Counted from the stretch's first letter, positions 10,879 to 22,900 are shown. The stretch is 64,000 bases of DNA from Arthrinium phaeospermum (GCA_006503535.1 QYRS01000004.1:1240001-1304000), one strand, 5' to 3'. A program made the numbers and translations. Notes: a model not told the origin generated them from the sequence alone.

Positions 10879-13800
10879 ATGGGCTTACAGGCCCTGGCAC
10901 AACCGCAGACGCCGACTAAACGGAGACCTGAAGAAGAGCTGAGAGAAACCTTCTTTCATGTGTCGGAAAACTATAATCTGGGTCTGATTCTATCGGACAA
11001 ACCTCAGTCCCCCTCGCGGCTCAAGCAGGGCGGTACCCAAGGTGATCGTATATATTACGGCCGGTTTCGACCTCTCTTTTTCTCCGGCGACTTGCCCCGG
11101 GCTCTGGCCGCCTTTAGAGAAGAGGCCATCGCAGTTTCTCAAAGATGGGTTCACAAGCCGCTTGCTGACCAGGATGCTCTCCCGATGGTGACAGGGCTGC
11201 CAAGTGCCAGCTCAGAACAAGAGAGACATGATCTGGTCGAGCTGCTTTACAAGGTCCTAGGCCAGTATATCATTGGGCGAACCCCAGTCTCGTCTTTCAC
11301 CTCAAAACTGGGAGATTCTGCTCCATCTGACCGCACACCTTCAAAACGGCCGCGTCCACGGGATCACGTTGCCGCCCCGAAGTCACCTCCAAAGAAGGCT
11401 CGAAGCAGTTCGGACACAAGCGGAGATCATGTCTCTGTTCCTGACAGGGAAGGCCCCGACGCCGTCGCCGAACCACCCGCAGATGCTACCGAACGTCCCA
11501 ACCCGTTGAAGCGTACCTCGGCTCATTCCAGCCGAGATTCCTTTAGAACGGCCGATATTGTCTTCAGCCAGGAAGTGCCACTGTCGCAAGCCACAGTGAC
11601 AACCATAGAAGCAAGTAGCCAGGAGAAAAGGAGATTGCCCCCTCCTCCTGCGCCTTCTACGCAAGACTCATTTCCTGCCTCTTCCGACTTTGAGCTTAAG
11701 ATGCTTGAATCGTTTTACCGTGAGGAATCGGACGAGCCCTGTCTGCCGGGAAGTGATTCATCAGACCTAGGTTATAGTGACATTGGTCAATCTACTCTGG
11801 CAGAACTGGACAAATCTGCCAGCAAAACAAACGCCCGTCATGCCCCGGCCGCGACCATGGAGTTTGAGACTCGTCTCAACAACATGTGGCCGGTCGTTCC
11901 CGATTGCCTGAGCAAAGCTCCTTTGCCCATCGTCTGGGAAGTATTGCGTGTATGCCTGTTTGCTGGCGTAGCCAGCCGCGATATCCAACTTTCCTTCGAA
12001 GAGTCATGGGTCGACCAAGATGTCATGTGGAGAGTGCTCAAAAGTCACCCTCTGTTGAGGGGGAAGGCGCTACCTGAACGGTCTCGAGCAGAAGCATGGA
12101 CTGCTGCATTTGACAATTTTCAAACACTACATCGGGTCGTCGTCTTCACTGCTTCCTTGGAATTCAGCTCCTCCTCCGACCGAGGCTCCGTGTTCACGCT
12201 CCAGCTTGATCCCCTGAGACTCGAAAGACCTCACAGGCTGAACCGTCGGTTCGGCTCGGACCGTTTTATGGAAATCATTATTCCAACTCTTGATGCAAAA
12301 AACCTCCCCAGTCATTTTAAAAATATCGGCGAGGCCGAATCCATTCTCCGTCACTGGGCCAGCCAACGACTGCATTATTTCATAGGCAGAGCTTGGTCTG
12401 GATTTTTCATCCGTCCTTACCGCAACAACAACGCGAAAGAGGTGGCGAAGGATCAGAAGGATCAAAAGGATTCATTCAATCCAGTTCACCACGCATCAAT
12501 GAAACATCGGTTTTACTTGTTTGCAGAGGATGGTGATGATTTCTCACCGTCACTTGCAGGCCAGCTCCCGCCGAAAGGAGAGCCCTTCACGGCTCACACG
12601 AGAGCAACCAAATGGGACATGATTGAATGGCTTTTACAGATATCGAAGAACATGGACCAACCCGTGACCAAACTCTTCTCTCGAATAGTTTTAGGCCTGA
12701 GCCGTACGGATGCCACCGTTGTGCTTGAGAAGTCCCAGATCAAGATTAGAAAGCGCGATCGGCTATCACCCACTGGAAATGTCATGAACGACGGTATCGG
12801 CCGCATGTCACAATCACTCGCTCGCAAGATTCGGGCCAAGATGGGCTCATTCGGCAATCTAACGGGCTTCCAGGGCCGTATTGGCAGTGCGAAAGGCTTT
12901 TGGATCATCGACATACAGGACGATACAGACCGCGACTGGATCATTCTGTACCCTTCGCAAAGGAAATGGAAGTGTGACTTTACAGACGAAGAACATCGGA
13001 CATTTGAGGTGCGGAGCGAAGTAAACCCACTCAAGTCAGCCAACCTGAACAACCAGTTCCTCCCCATTCTCCAGGATAGGGCGAAGGACCCGAAGGGATG
13101 AAGAATGCGATCAGCAATATTCTTGAGCGGTCTCTATGCAAGGAGATGGAAGAGCAGAGGATGGCTATTCAAGACCCTTGCCGACTACGTCTCTGGGTTC
13201 AAAACAACTCGACGAGTTCGCTGCGAGAGGCGCGCTTGAAGAGTGGCCAGATCCCGTTCGTTGGGGGACTTCCAAAGAATGACGAGGACCGCATCAACTT
13301 TCTACTCGACGGGGGCTTCGATCCAAGAAGGCTTCGTATGCTCTGGGAGCTGACCTTCAAGCTTCGCAAGGATAGATGCGAGGAAATGAAGTCGCGAATG
13401 AACATCAGGATCGGACGCTCGACGTACGCTTTCATGGTCGTGGACTTCTGGGGCCTTCTCGACGAAGGCGAGATCCATCTAGGATTTTCATCCAACTTCC
13501 AGGATGACGACTCACGCTTTTCGGAGACGTACCTGCATGGTATGGATGTCCTGGTGGCCCGGTCGCCCGCACACTACACCAGTGATATCCAGAAGGTGAA
13601 AGCAGTTTTCAAACCCGAGCTTGGTCCATTGAAAGATGTAGTCGTGTTTCCATCGAAAGGCAATGTCGCTCTTGCTGACAAACTCTCCGGCGGAGACTAT
13701 GATGGTGATATTGCCTGGGTGTGCTGGGATCCGGACATCGTGGGCAATTTCGCCAACGCAGACGTGCCTGCATGCCCCGACCTATTCCAAGAGGGTGTCC

Positions 13801-14792
13801 TGACGAAGCAAGCGGAGACGTACAACGATCTTGCTCTTCAGCATGGAACAGAGGCCAGCTCGAAGTTCTTCGATGCCGCCTTCCAATTTAATATGCAGTC
13901 CAGCTTGCTCGGCTTGTGTACCAATTTCAAAGAAAGACTCGGCTATCAAAGGCACTCAGTGGGGGATGAGGCCGCTGTCCGCCTTAGCACCCTCCTCAGT
14001 AACCTCGTGGACCAAGCGAAACAAGGAATTCGGTTCACCAACACAGATTGGATCAGGTTTCGAAATCATCTCCTCAAGGGCAAGGCCGAACCACCGCAGC
14101 CCAGATACAAATCCGACTCGTGCCCCGGCATTCGCAAGTTCCCACACATCATTGATCACTTGAAATTCTCGGTCTTGATACCCATTATTGAACGAGAACT
14201 TGCTATACTGTCCAATGACAAGACGAAACCGGACTCTCTGCTGGTGCCATGGGACAAGGACTTGGTCAGATTATATGATCTCTACAATGAGATTGGTCAA
14301 AATAAGCCAAGGATCAAGTCCATACTCCAAAAACTTATCAACGATCTCGATGCCCTGTACAGCCAAAGTATGAACGACCAAGCTCGAGGGAAGGACGTTC
14401 CATTCGAGATCAGGATGCAAAAACTATACGAAGACTTCCATGCGATACAACCTAAGAAGTTGAGCGGGACACTGGAAAGAATACTCACTCGAGGCGGCAC
14501 AGGGCAGCACTCGGAATGGTCGCTGCTGAAGGCATCCGTCATGTTCAAGAAATTCTACATGCAGGGTGTGACCTGGTGGATTGCCGGGCGCGAACTCCAG
14601 CATCTGAAGGGTATAATGACGACCGAGGGGACGCCGACAGGCGGAGCTCTGGCTCTTGTCCGGCCTCAAATCTATGCGGCGTTGAGGCCTGACAAGTCGT
14701 ACATCCAGGCTCTCGTCCTCGAGGATGTGGTGCACTCTGGAGGTGACGTCGAGGAGGTTGACGACAGCGTCGATAACGATAATGAGATCTAA
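10879..14792 (+). CDS. RNA-dependent RNA polymerase (RNA silencing), with apparent 1-nt frameshift
   Basis: Cell-encoded RdRP of the eukaryotic RNAi family (QDE-1/SAD-1/RRP-3 group), which turns aberrant single-stranded RNA into dsRNA for Dicer. Intronless. The rebuilt product is 1304 residues, within the family range. The N-terminal part (residues about 130-330) is Ser/Pro-rich and probably disordered. The double-psi beta-barrel catalytic loop is DYDGD at residues 940-944 within KLSGGDYDGDIAWVCWD, preceded by the family segment VARSPAHYTSDIQKVKAVFK. The reading frame is broken at 13095-13101: the 5' part (740 codons, ending DRAKDPKG) stops at a TGA that overlaps the ATG of the 3' part (564 codons, starting MKNAISN). 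One extra G in the GGG run fuses them and makes the length divisible by three. As drawn, the catalytic motif would be on the second frame only. I cannot assign it to a specific paralogue. Confidence 0.9.
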
Positions 14793-15576
14793 CATAGGCT
14801 ATATTGCTTACGTCGGTGGGGTCTGCCACATGCTTTTGGACCGCCTCCGAACCATACTTTCATATGCGGTTGATTATAAGACCGAGTTTGGCAGGTGGCG
14901 CAGATACTGGTCGGTCTGCAACTTGGGTGCTTGTGAGAACGAATTTGCCATTGGGCTTGTGGCCGAGGCTGAGGAGCTGGATTCTCGCAAGCGGAATGTG
15001 TAGATGTGATGTGATGCAATGTGAACAGTGAGCGGCGAGCTTTGACGAGATGATGTTGATGGGATACCCTTTGCTTTCAAAATCGTTGCAACGAAGAAGA
15101 AGAAAACAACCGAAGGGTTCAGAAGGGACTCTGCTATAAATCAATCGATGTGAATTGGGGGCAGTCAGAACACATCACTTTAGGGCGATTTCCATGCGAT
15201 ATACTTCAGTACGAGCTATAATGCATTCAATACAACCACATTGTTACTGAAGAACGAACTTAACTAATGATGCATTGTTACTTACTTTTTCGATGATGGG
15301 TAATAACTAGCAACACTACGGCGCTGTGCGCCTCCGTTCTGCATGTACATCGTAGCGAGGGGCACAACCGTATACGCCGACACCCGTCACCAGCTGCCCC
15401 CGTCAACGCCAGCCAACCCCTTGCCAGCTATTCCCTTATCGACGGTGAGAATTAAGTGTGAGAATCTTCCAACTGCGCTAATGATGTTGCTGAAACGACC
15501 CCCAATGTGAACCTATCAATCCACCTCCACCACAACGCCAGCCCTTTTCTCGTATTGAAGCTCTTCCCTCGGGAGT
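14793..15576. other. intergenic, no gene recognised
   Basis: 3' flank of the RdRP gene. It contains short A/G-rich and AT-rich stretches and no convincing open frame or RNA gene. Confidence 0.5.
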
Positions 15577-15803
15577 ACGCCCTCTAGTGTACGCCCTCTA
15601 GTGTACGCCGGTCCCGTCGCCGGCTAGGATTCCTTGGACTCCCTCCTCCACGCCGTACGATTGACCAGCTGCCCAAGTATGCGTACGGCTAGCTATCCGC
15701 TCGCGAGGACGCCCTCTAGTGCAGTACACCCTCCCGTCGCCGGCTAGGACTCCCTCTCCCTCATCGACGCCATACGACCGGCTACCCACGCATGCGTACG
15801 GCT
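15577..15803. repeat. GC-rich imperfect tandem repeats
   Basis: A 14-nt unit (ACGCCCTCTAGTGT) is repeated back to back at 15577-15590 and 15591-15604. A longer unit of about 100 bp, starting with ACGCCCTCTAGTG and ending GCGTACGGCT, occurs at 15591-15690 and again, diverged, at 15709-15803; both copies carry the shared block CCGTCGCCGGCTAGGA. No coding or RNA feature is recognised in it. It directly precedes the tRNA duplication. Confidence 0.7.
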
Positions 15804-15942
15804 CTGGGCAGCGCAGCACGGGCCCCCCTTGACACCGAATTGAGTCACGTGAGCGTTTTTCTCGTCGAAACTGTACTATTATTATAGTTATAGGATGCGC
15901 TAAGGGACTAATCTTTCATCCGTACAATCCACCCGCACCCAG

Positions 15943-16028
15943 GGTTCGGTAGCTAAGTGGTATAGCGTGGGATTGCAGTTTGTACACTGATTATCCTAAG
16001 GTCACGTGTTCGATCCACGTTCGAACCT
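15943..16028 (+). tRNA. tRNA-Cys(GCA) with 14-nt intron, copy 1
   Basis: A full cloverleaf can be drawn: acceptor GGTTCGG with TCGAACC (one G-T pair), D arm GCTA/TAGC, anticodon stem TGGGA/TCCTA, loop TTGCAGA once a 14-nt intron (TTTGTACACTGATT) after position 37 is removed, and T arm ACGTG-TTCGATC-CACGT. The anticodon is GCA. The discriminator base is T, the U73 identity element of tRNA-Cys. Internal A box (TAGCTAAGTGG) and B box (GTTCGATCC) are intact and a T7 run follows. Mature length is 72 nt before CCA addition. Confidence 0.88.
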
Positions 16029-16116
16029 CTTTTTTTCGTCGAAACTGTACTATTATTATAGTTATAGGATGCGCTAAGGGACCAATCTTTTATCCGTACA
16101 GTCCACCCGGACCTAG

Positions 16117-16202
16117 GGTTCGGTAGCTAAGTGGTATAGCGTGGGATTGCAGTTTGTACACTGATTATCCTAAGGTCACGTGTTCGATCCACGTTCGAAC
16201 CT
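16117..16202 (+). tRNA. tRNA-Cys(GCA) with 14-nt intron, copy 2
   Basis: Identical in sequence, including the intron, to the copy 174 nt upstream. It ends in a longer T run (about 13 T), a strong Pol III terminator. A box, B box and the T discriminator are present. Confidence 0.88.
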
Positions 16203-16350
16203 TTTTTTTTTTTTAGCTTTTTTCTAAAGCTTTGCTTATAGATATTTACGAATAATCTTTTCTTTTTAAATATTATATAGCGTAGGCTATTATAGTGTTT
16301 AAAAATCTACCTGCGCATTATTTTAAGGGTAGGTTTAGTCCACCATCGCT
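16203..16350. other. AT-rich patch downstream of the tRNA pair
   Basis: A sudden AT-rich stretch (T runs, AAATATTATATAG, CTATTATAG) in otherwise GC-balanced DNA. It could be a worn solo element or RIP-affected remnant next to a tRNA, but no terminal repeats or element genes are visible. Confidence 0.4.
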
Positions 16351-16551
16351 GCTTAAGCAGAACGTCACATAGCGTGAGAAGCACCGTTATATTTTCGTTG
16401 CAGTCTAGAGTTAATCGGCTTAATGCATATTGAGGACGAATGATTACTTAGATATTTATCATATATTCTATTGGAATGGATGTCCATGGTTTGTTTGTCT
16501 TCTGCACGTATGGTCGCCGGGGGTGCATGTAACACTTTACAACTTTGATTG

Positions 16552-17437
16552 TCAACTAGGCTGAGGGGCATACAAGCCCCTCGACGGCTCCCGAACCCAG
16601 CGCACGACGCGCTGCCATATCGCATCGCCGTCGTGCTGCGTCTCGATCTGGGCCTCGAGTCGGGCCCAGGCCTTCTCGTCCAGGGCATCGAACCCGAACC
16701 ACCGCTGCGTGTCGTGCATCCGCAGGCGGGCCGTCTGGGCGTCCTTCTCCGGGTGGCCCTGGAAGGTGAGGATGGTGTTGTTGTCATTGAGGAAGATCTG
16801 GCTCCCTGGGCCAGCGGGGCGAATTTCGCCGGCGCGGCGGCGACTTCGCGTCGGTGGTGCTGTTGAAGACGCACGACGCCCGTCGCCGCGGCATGCGGGA
16901 AGAACTTCCGGCCCTCTTCTGTGAGGTTTATGGATGTGACCCCCATCTGCAAAAAATAATGCGTATTAGAGCACATTATGCGATAGTATAAGAACAACAC
17001 TACGTTAAAATAGCGGGCATTGATTGGTAGGAAGAGTTGATTACCTCTGGTACGTCCATATTCACGATATCGGCCCCGAACACTCGACTTATCGTCTGGT
17101 GGCCCCAGCAGATCCCCACGACCTTCTTGTCCGGATACTGCGCCACGAGCGTACGGATGAAGCCGTGGATCTTGAGGACGAAGTCCCACGACGCCCGGGG
17201 GTCGACGTTGGCGCCGGCCAGGACGATCAGGTCGAACTGGCTCGGCTCCGGGAACTCGCCCTTCTGGGCCGACTCGAAAAAGGCGAGCGCCGCGTCCGGC
17301 GCGGCGCGGACCAGGGCGCGCACGTACGAGGCCTCGACTGCCGGCAGGAACCTCGAGTTGTACGAATTTAAGCAGACGGCTATGCGGAGGGGAGGGGGGT
17401 CCTCCGCCTCTGGAAAAGGGGATGATGGGTACAACAT
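16552..17437 (-). CDS. class I glutamine amidotransferase-like protein, with apparent 1-nt frameshift
   Basis: Stand-alone GATase1-fold protein resembling the GMP-synthase glutaminase domain; fungal members of this group have no firmly assigned substrate that I know. Exons 17437-17045 and 16946-16552 around a 98-nt intron; rebuilt length 262 residues. Nucleophile elbow VVGICWGHQT (Cys near residue 113), and C-terminal GHPE supplying the His and Glu of the triad. In exon 2 the frame breaks after PLAQG at the GGG run (plus-strand CCC, 16804-16806): QIFLNDNNTILTFQGHPEKD follows only if one G is added, which also makes the CDS length divisible by three. Without repair the catalytic His/Glu are lost. 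The right-hand neighbour is the tRNA duplication; there is no operon-like context. Confidence 0.82.
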
Positions 17438-18936
17438 GATAATGGCGACACGAAAAAGCGGCTAATGAATGGTCTGAAATACATTGATCAGAGCTCTCTC
17501 AACAAAACAAAATCAGAGGCAGAACGGGAGAATGCAGTAGAGTAAGTAAGTATAGTATATTGTATGTTCCGGCCTCGCCGACGATATCTGTTGAAGATAT
17601 CCTCGCAGGCTGTGGTCAGAGATTTGTTGAAACTCTGTGCAGTTCAAGCAACAAGTCAGGGAAAAGAGTCGCGCTGGCTGGCAAGGAGATATAACCGACG
17701 GGCCCAGCCAAACGCTTGCTGTTGAGGCTGCAAGCGGCTCGTCTTCAATGAGCGCTTGGGCCATGTGGACCGGTCGCGTGCCATCGTTATGAAATCACCT
17801 AGCAAGCAATCTTCGGCTGTTGGATTCATCAAACAACACAGCAAAGAAGATGCGGAGTCTGTGGCTGAAGAGGAGAGATAGCTTGGGGCCGTCGTAACGG
17901 AGACGTAGGCCAAGTCCACCGGGTGCGATACACGTCGCAGTATCCCCGTCAATACAAGAGATGAGTTACACTCCTCTTCGCGAAATCGACGAAATCGAAT
18001 TGCGGGGTAGAATCTTCAGTGGGTTGCAGCGACCGCAGCCATTGCATGCAGCGGTAATGCCCGCCGTGTCCGCTGATGTGCCGCTGTGCCTGGTGGACAG
18101 CGGGCTTAGCTCAACTGTCTTTTGGCCCCACGACCCCAGCTAGAACATTGGGAGGGAGCGAGGGCTGGCTGGCAGGGACAAGCCATGGGAAAGTTGGACA
18201 TTCCCATGGTTGTTTGTAAGCTGTGGAGGGACAGGTATCACGGGGAGTATCACATCAATCTATTTGGAAGACAAAAAAAAGAGCCAAGTATTATTCTTTG
18301 CATCGAGGCAGTAATCGTAGAGCCAAGACATAGTAATCAGTAGTACATAAACATCAATAGGAGTAACCGAAGCTGTTGGGTTGGCGGCCTCATGCGCCCG
18401 AAATAGCAGTTCGGCTGAAGTGGTAAATTGGTACGGTCGCATAACCCGCACAGAGTCGGTAAGTTCGCACCCCTGATTGGCCGCTGTCTCAAAACTGGAC
18501 AACTGACTCGACCAGGCAACGCTGTCCATTCACATGCCCTGCTTCAGCCCAGTGCCTGGATAAGTGGCGATGTCAAGTTGTTGAAACACCTTCCATGGAT
18601 GCCACTCGGCCTAGCCTTCCTTCCACCAACGTACCATTAGGAGAGGATCCTGTCTGATTGTGGCCATCAAGTCCGAGAAAGTCTTGGTAATTGGGGCTTG
18701 CGCCTGCCTACTGTCTAGGTTACCTACCTGAAGCCACTGAGATAAATACTTGCGCACATCGCCAACAATGGACTTGTGAGAGTAGCTAGGTAGCGCTTGT
18801 TCGAATAGCTGTAGTAGTAGCAGCTGCCGGCTCTTCCATTCGCTCCTTTTATATACTCGCGCATCCATTCCAGCCTCTCTCTCTCTCCCTCTCGTTTGTC
18901 GATCCCCGGCAGACAGCCTCGTTCTTTTCCAACAAG
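17438..18936. other. divergent intergenic region, no gene recognised
   Basis: A 1.5 kb promoter-bearing region between the amidotransferase and the SurE-like gene. A TATATA element at about 18849 and a CT-rich tract at 18878-18897 precede the SurE-like ATG at 18937. Open frames in between are short and featureless. Confidence 0.5.
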
Positions 18937-19959
18937 ATGCGCGTTCAAGTCATCACCGCGCTATCGGCCCTTGCGGCCAGCGCGCAGGGCATTCGGATCC
19001 TGCAGTCCAACGACGACGGCTGGGCCGAGCTCTACATCCGCTCGTTACACCAGTCGCTCAGAGGCGCCGGCCACGATGTCGTCCTCTCCGGGCCTGCCGA
19101 GAACAAGTCGGGATCCAGTAAGTTCATTTCACGGCCCCGACGATGCTGGTCAATATGCCGCGCATGCGTCTCAAACAGTGGCCAGCAAATGCATCATGAA
19201 GAAGACTGGGACTTGCGTAGCTAACACACCGAACCACCAGGCTCGCGCGACGCAGAGCCCGATCCGCGCAAGGAGCCCTGTATGTACGACAGCTGCGCCG
19301 CCAACAGCGGGCCCGTCGGCACCAACGCGAGCGACCCGCGGCTCAACTGGGTGAACTCGTTCCCGGTGACGGCGCTCAAGTACGGGCTGTCGACGTTCGG
19401 CCCGCAGCAGTGGAACGGCGCGGGGCCGGAGCTGGTGGTGTCGGGCCCCAACGTGGGCACGAACCTGTGGGTGCAGGTGCCCTTCAGCGGCACCGTGGGC
19501 ATCGCGGTGCACGCGGCGCACGAGGCGAAAGTGCCCGCGCTCGCCTTCTCGGGCGCCTCGTCGGGCACGCTGCGCTGGGACACGGACCCCGTCCCGCAGC
19601 GGTCGGCCGTCTACGCCGCGCTCGCCGCCCGGCTGACCGACGCCGTCGTCGCGGCGGGCGCCCCCTACCTGCCCGAGGACGTCTGGCTCAACGTCAACAT
19701 GCCCAAGGTCGAGGGCGACTGCACCGACCCGGCCAAGTTCGTATGGGTCCTCTCGCGCCTCAACCCGGGCTGGTTCTCCCAGAAGGACGTGGACCACTGC
19801 GGCAGCACGCGCCTGCCGACCGAGACGGATGTGCTCCTGTCGGGCGGGTGCCGCATCGCGGTCAGCATCGGCGATGCCAACGACAAGACGACGGCGCCGG
19901 CGGACAAGCAGACGATTGTGCGAGACAAGCTCAAGAGCATGTTGACTTGCATGCCCTAA
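18937..19959 (+). CDS. secreted SurE-type acid phosphatase / 5'(3')-nucleotidase
   Basis: Metal-dependent phosphomonoesterase of the survival-protein SurE family, eukaryotic secreted form, 299 residues. Exons 18937-19117 and 19241-19959 (123-nt intron, GTAAGT/CCAG). Residues 1-18 form a signal peptide (MRVQVITALSALAASAQG). The mature protein opens with ILQSNDDGWAE, the paired Asp metal site of SurE. Later family blocks are VSGPNVGTN (metal and phosphate pocket) and FSGASSG, followed by WLNVNMPKV. Cysteine pairs near residues 80 and in the C-terminal part fit an extracellular protein. The coding sequence is markedly GC-rich at third positions. It probably scavenges phosphate or processes extracellular nucleotides; the substrate is unproven. 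Confidence 0.88.
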
Positions 19960-22900
19960 GACGACCTAAGACCCCTGGCTTACACTTTTGTCCCGTCCTG
20001 TCAGATATCATATATCCCGAGGGTCGGCTGTAAACCACCTATATAATATACCCGATCATGAACCTACAGCTAGCTTTGAGAATCGTTCTTTCTTATTCGT
20101 AAAGACCAAGACCAAAACATTTTCACTTTGCCACGTCGCCGATACATCTGCGGCTACAACGCTTGTTGCATGCGCCCTACATGATTTGACTGCGTAGTTA
20201 GTCGACTGCTACCTTTGGGGTTGTATCTAGCCTACGCTAAGGTGAGGAGGCGAGGAGGTGTGCTTGAAGTCATGGAGGGTGTGCTGGCAGCTCTGGCAGA
20301 CTTGATATGTGACCACGTTGCTTTGGTAAACGTTCGCCAGCCGGCCTTCGCTACATAAACAATAAACATGGGGTTCTACCCCGGCATCAACCGAAAGTGC
20401 TGGTGGGGATGAAAATATACACATTAGCAATCAGACCTTCCATAAGTAGGTACCTCCTACATTCATGTATGGGTGTGGGTGCTGTGTGCTCTCGTACCGA
20501 GAGTAAGTGTCCTATCATGTGTTGTGCTGTGGTCTGGTTCGGGTTTTTCTATCTGCTCGCGATTCACATTTTCACGGCATTACAGTCAAGTAGATTCACA
20601 TTGATAATGCAGGCCAATAACCTCCATGTCACTGTCAGGACTCGACGCCATCCAGCTTCTTGCGCCATCGTCGGCTAGGTTGGCCGGGGTATGACGGGAT
20701 GTAACTGTCCTGGCGTCAATTTTTTAAACAGGGGCTCAACTTCAACTAGATTGGTCTTCGAGCTGATGTATCTTGGTGCTGTCAGAAGCGGCAGGTAAAG
20801 GAGACGCAAGAGGAGACCAGGTAGAGCTTGAGCATTCTGGAGGGGGGTCAACCGGTCTACCAAGATCAAGAGCTGCACATGGCTCAATTCAGCCAAAAAG
20901 CAGGCATGGTCCAAGAACAAGTACCCATGTGTCGTCAGATCATGGATTCGCAACGGGAGCGTGTGCAATTTGTTCCACACTTTGCAAAGAGGCGCTGCAA
21001 TTTGTCAGACACTTCGCAATGCGAATGTCATGCAATTTGCTCGCAACGGGTATTGCTTTCGCAATGTCTCAAACGGAGTGAGGATACATCCATGCCCGAT
21101 ATGTACCTACCTAGTAGGCACGCATGTATTGATGCGTGTGCGGTTCTTTGCACAGTTAGCCGACAGTTCATGTAGAACCCCACGCTGGTCAGTTCAGCAA
21201 ATGCTACATACTGGGTTACTTTGCAGCAAGCTGGTGTCAATACTGTACCGCATCGCATATCGATATCAAATCACCGGCTGTTTCCATCGATTCGAAAAGT
21301 AGACAGACGACGTGATGCCTCGACTCTGTCTCCCGAGTACCAGGCACAACACTTGCCAACAGTGAGCACCCCTTGATAATGACCCATTCCATCTACCAAC
21401 GCTATCCGAAGGTGCCGAGATTGAAGACGCCGTTTTCGGTAGCTGATGGTCGTGGTCAATCATCTCGGAATGTCCAGCCGACATCATCAACTGCCATAAG
21501 TATTTAGCACTGTTTGGATGACAGGGGCAGGGGTTCAAGGCCCTACGATGGCTGGGGGGCTTTCTCTCCGGACACGGGTTCCTGGTTATCCTTGACGCCA
21601 TTAGCAAGTACAGACCCCCACCACGATACATGTCTTCTGCAAGTCGACAGATTTGACCGAACGGGAGAGTGCCGGTGCCGGTGCCGGTGCAAGTGCCAAG
21701 TGCCTGCTCCTCATTCTGGCTCAGGTACGAATGATAGGGCTAATCGAGCCATGGGAGTAGACTAGGGAGGGGTTGCATAACGGCCAGATGACATGTCACC
21801 GCGGGTATCGAGTTTAGCATGGTGAGTCGGACCTGTTTTGCAGCCAAATGATTTGCCGAGTAAACTTGATTATTTCATTGATTATCTCTTGTGAATACCG
21901 CAGCGGGGCATGTGTTCCTGTGCAAAGGAGGGCAACCTCCTGAACAAGATTTAATCGAGATATGATCGTGGGAAGACCGATATCAGTTCTGAGCGATGCG
22001 ACCAAAAAGGAATTGGTGGAGGTACAACATGACACCATTGGTAGGCCAGAAAGGGGTTTATGCACTTACAGCTGCAGCTGGGAGCTGGACGACTTACTTG
22101 GAGTATAATAAGTGGCTCGGCTAGAAACACAGAAGCAGGCCTGTCAATCGAGCAGACACGGAGCAGCTGAACTGTCTGGCGTCATCCACTCAATATGCGC
22201 AAGAGAATCCCAAAATGGGTATGGCGGCAGCTCCTAAGAATGGACCACTGCAGACAACCGTTGGATGTCTTGAAGTTTCCAAGTGGCCGGTCATTGCTCC
22301 AGCAATTGCGACTGCAATACACTGCTATACGGCCACCAAACGTGAAACGGACTCTCTGATGGGTGGGTTCTGTCAAAATGAACCCTGGCTTATAGTTCTG
22401 CTCCTAATGCAGTTTGCTGCACTGCAACGTCTAGCCCGCCTGACATGAGCGGAGGTTGGCTACGCGGGTCGAATTTTGCCGAGAGAGAGAGAGGGAAAGA
22501 GCCGCATAACCTCACATCTCACTTTTCTCGCTAGATGCCGGAGGTTGCCACAATGAATGACTGCTGCACTGGTTGGTGATGACTACGGCTCGAAAGCTTT
22601 CCATCCATCGGGACGCGGGAGGGTCAGAAATGGATGATGGTTTGATTAACGGTACAGGCATGTATGTACTTGATGTAATGAAGACCAGTGGCCGCGGGTG
22701 TTATTCCATGTTGCCGCTGCTGTTTGAACCAAGTTGGGGCGAGTGACGGGAGGGAAGAGTCAATTTGATGTTTGGACCAGAAGTACGTGCTGACGGATTG
22801 GGAAATTTCAACATCAAATTGAGAAGGAGCAACCTGGCTATGACTACTCCTACCCGCCTCCCGCTGACCTCCTCCACCCAACTTGAAGTGTCCGCCAGAC

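Larger units (their letters stand above)
15863..16210 (+). repeat. 174-bp tandem duplication carrying tRNA-Cys
   Basis: Two direct copies, 15863-16036 and 16037-16210. The tRNA portions are identical over 86 nt; the leaders between differ at about five positions (four transitions, one transversion). Both copies share ACTATTATTATAGTTATAGG at their 5' part. Each ends in a T run that can act as a Pol III terminator. Confidence 0.9.

Noticed and set aside
13098..14792. The 3' RdRP frame as a separate gene starting at its own ATG
   Set aside because: It begins in the middle of RdRP family sequence and has no promoter space. Joining it to the upstream frame gives one normal-length protein.
19410..20033. 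A 207-codon plus-strand frame overlapping the SurE-like gene
   Set aside because: Arg/Gly-rich shadow of GC-rich coding sequence. SurE motifs are in the frame ending at 19959.
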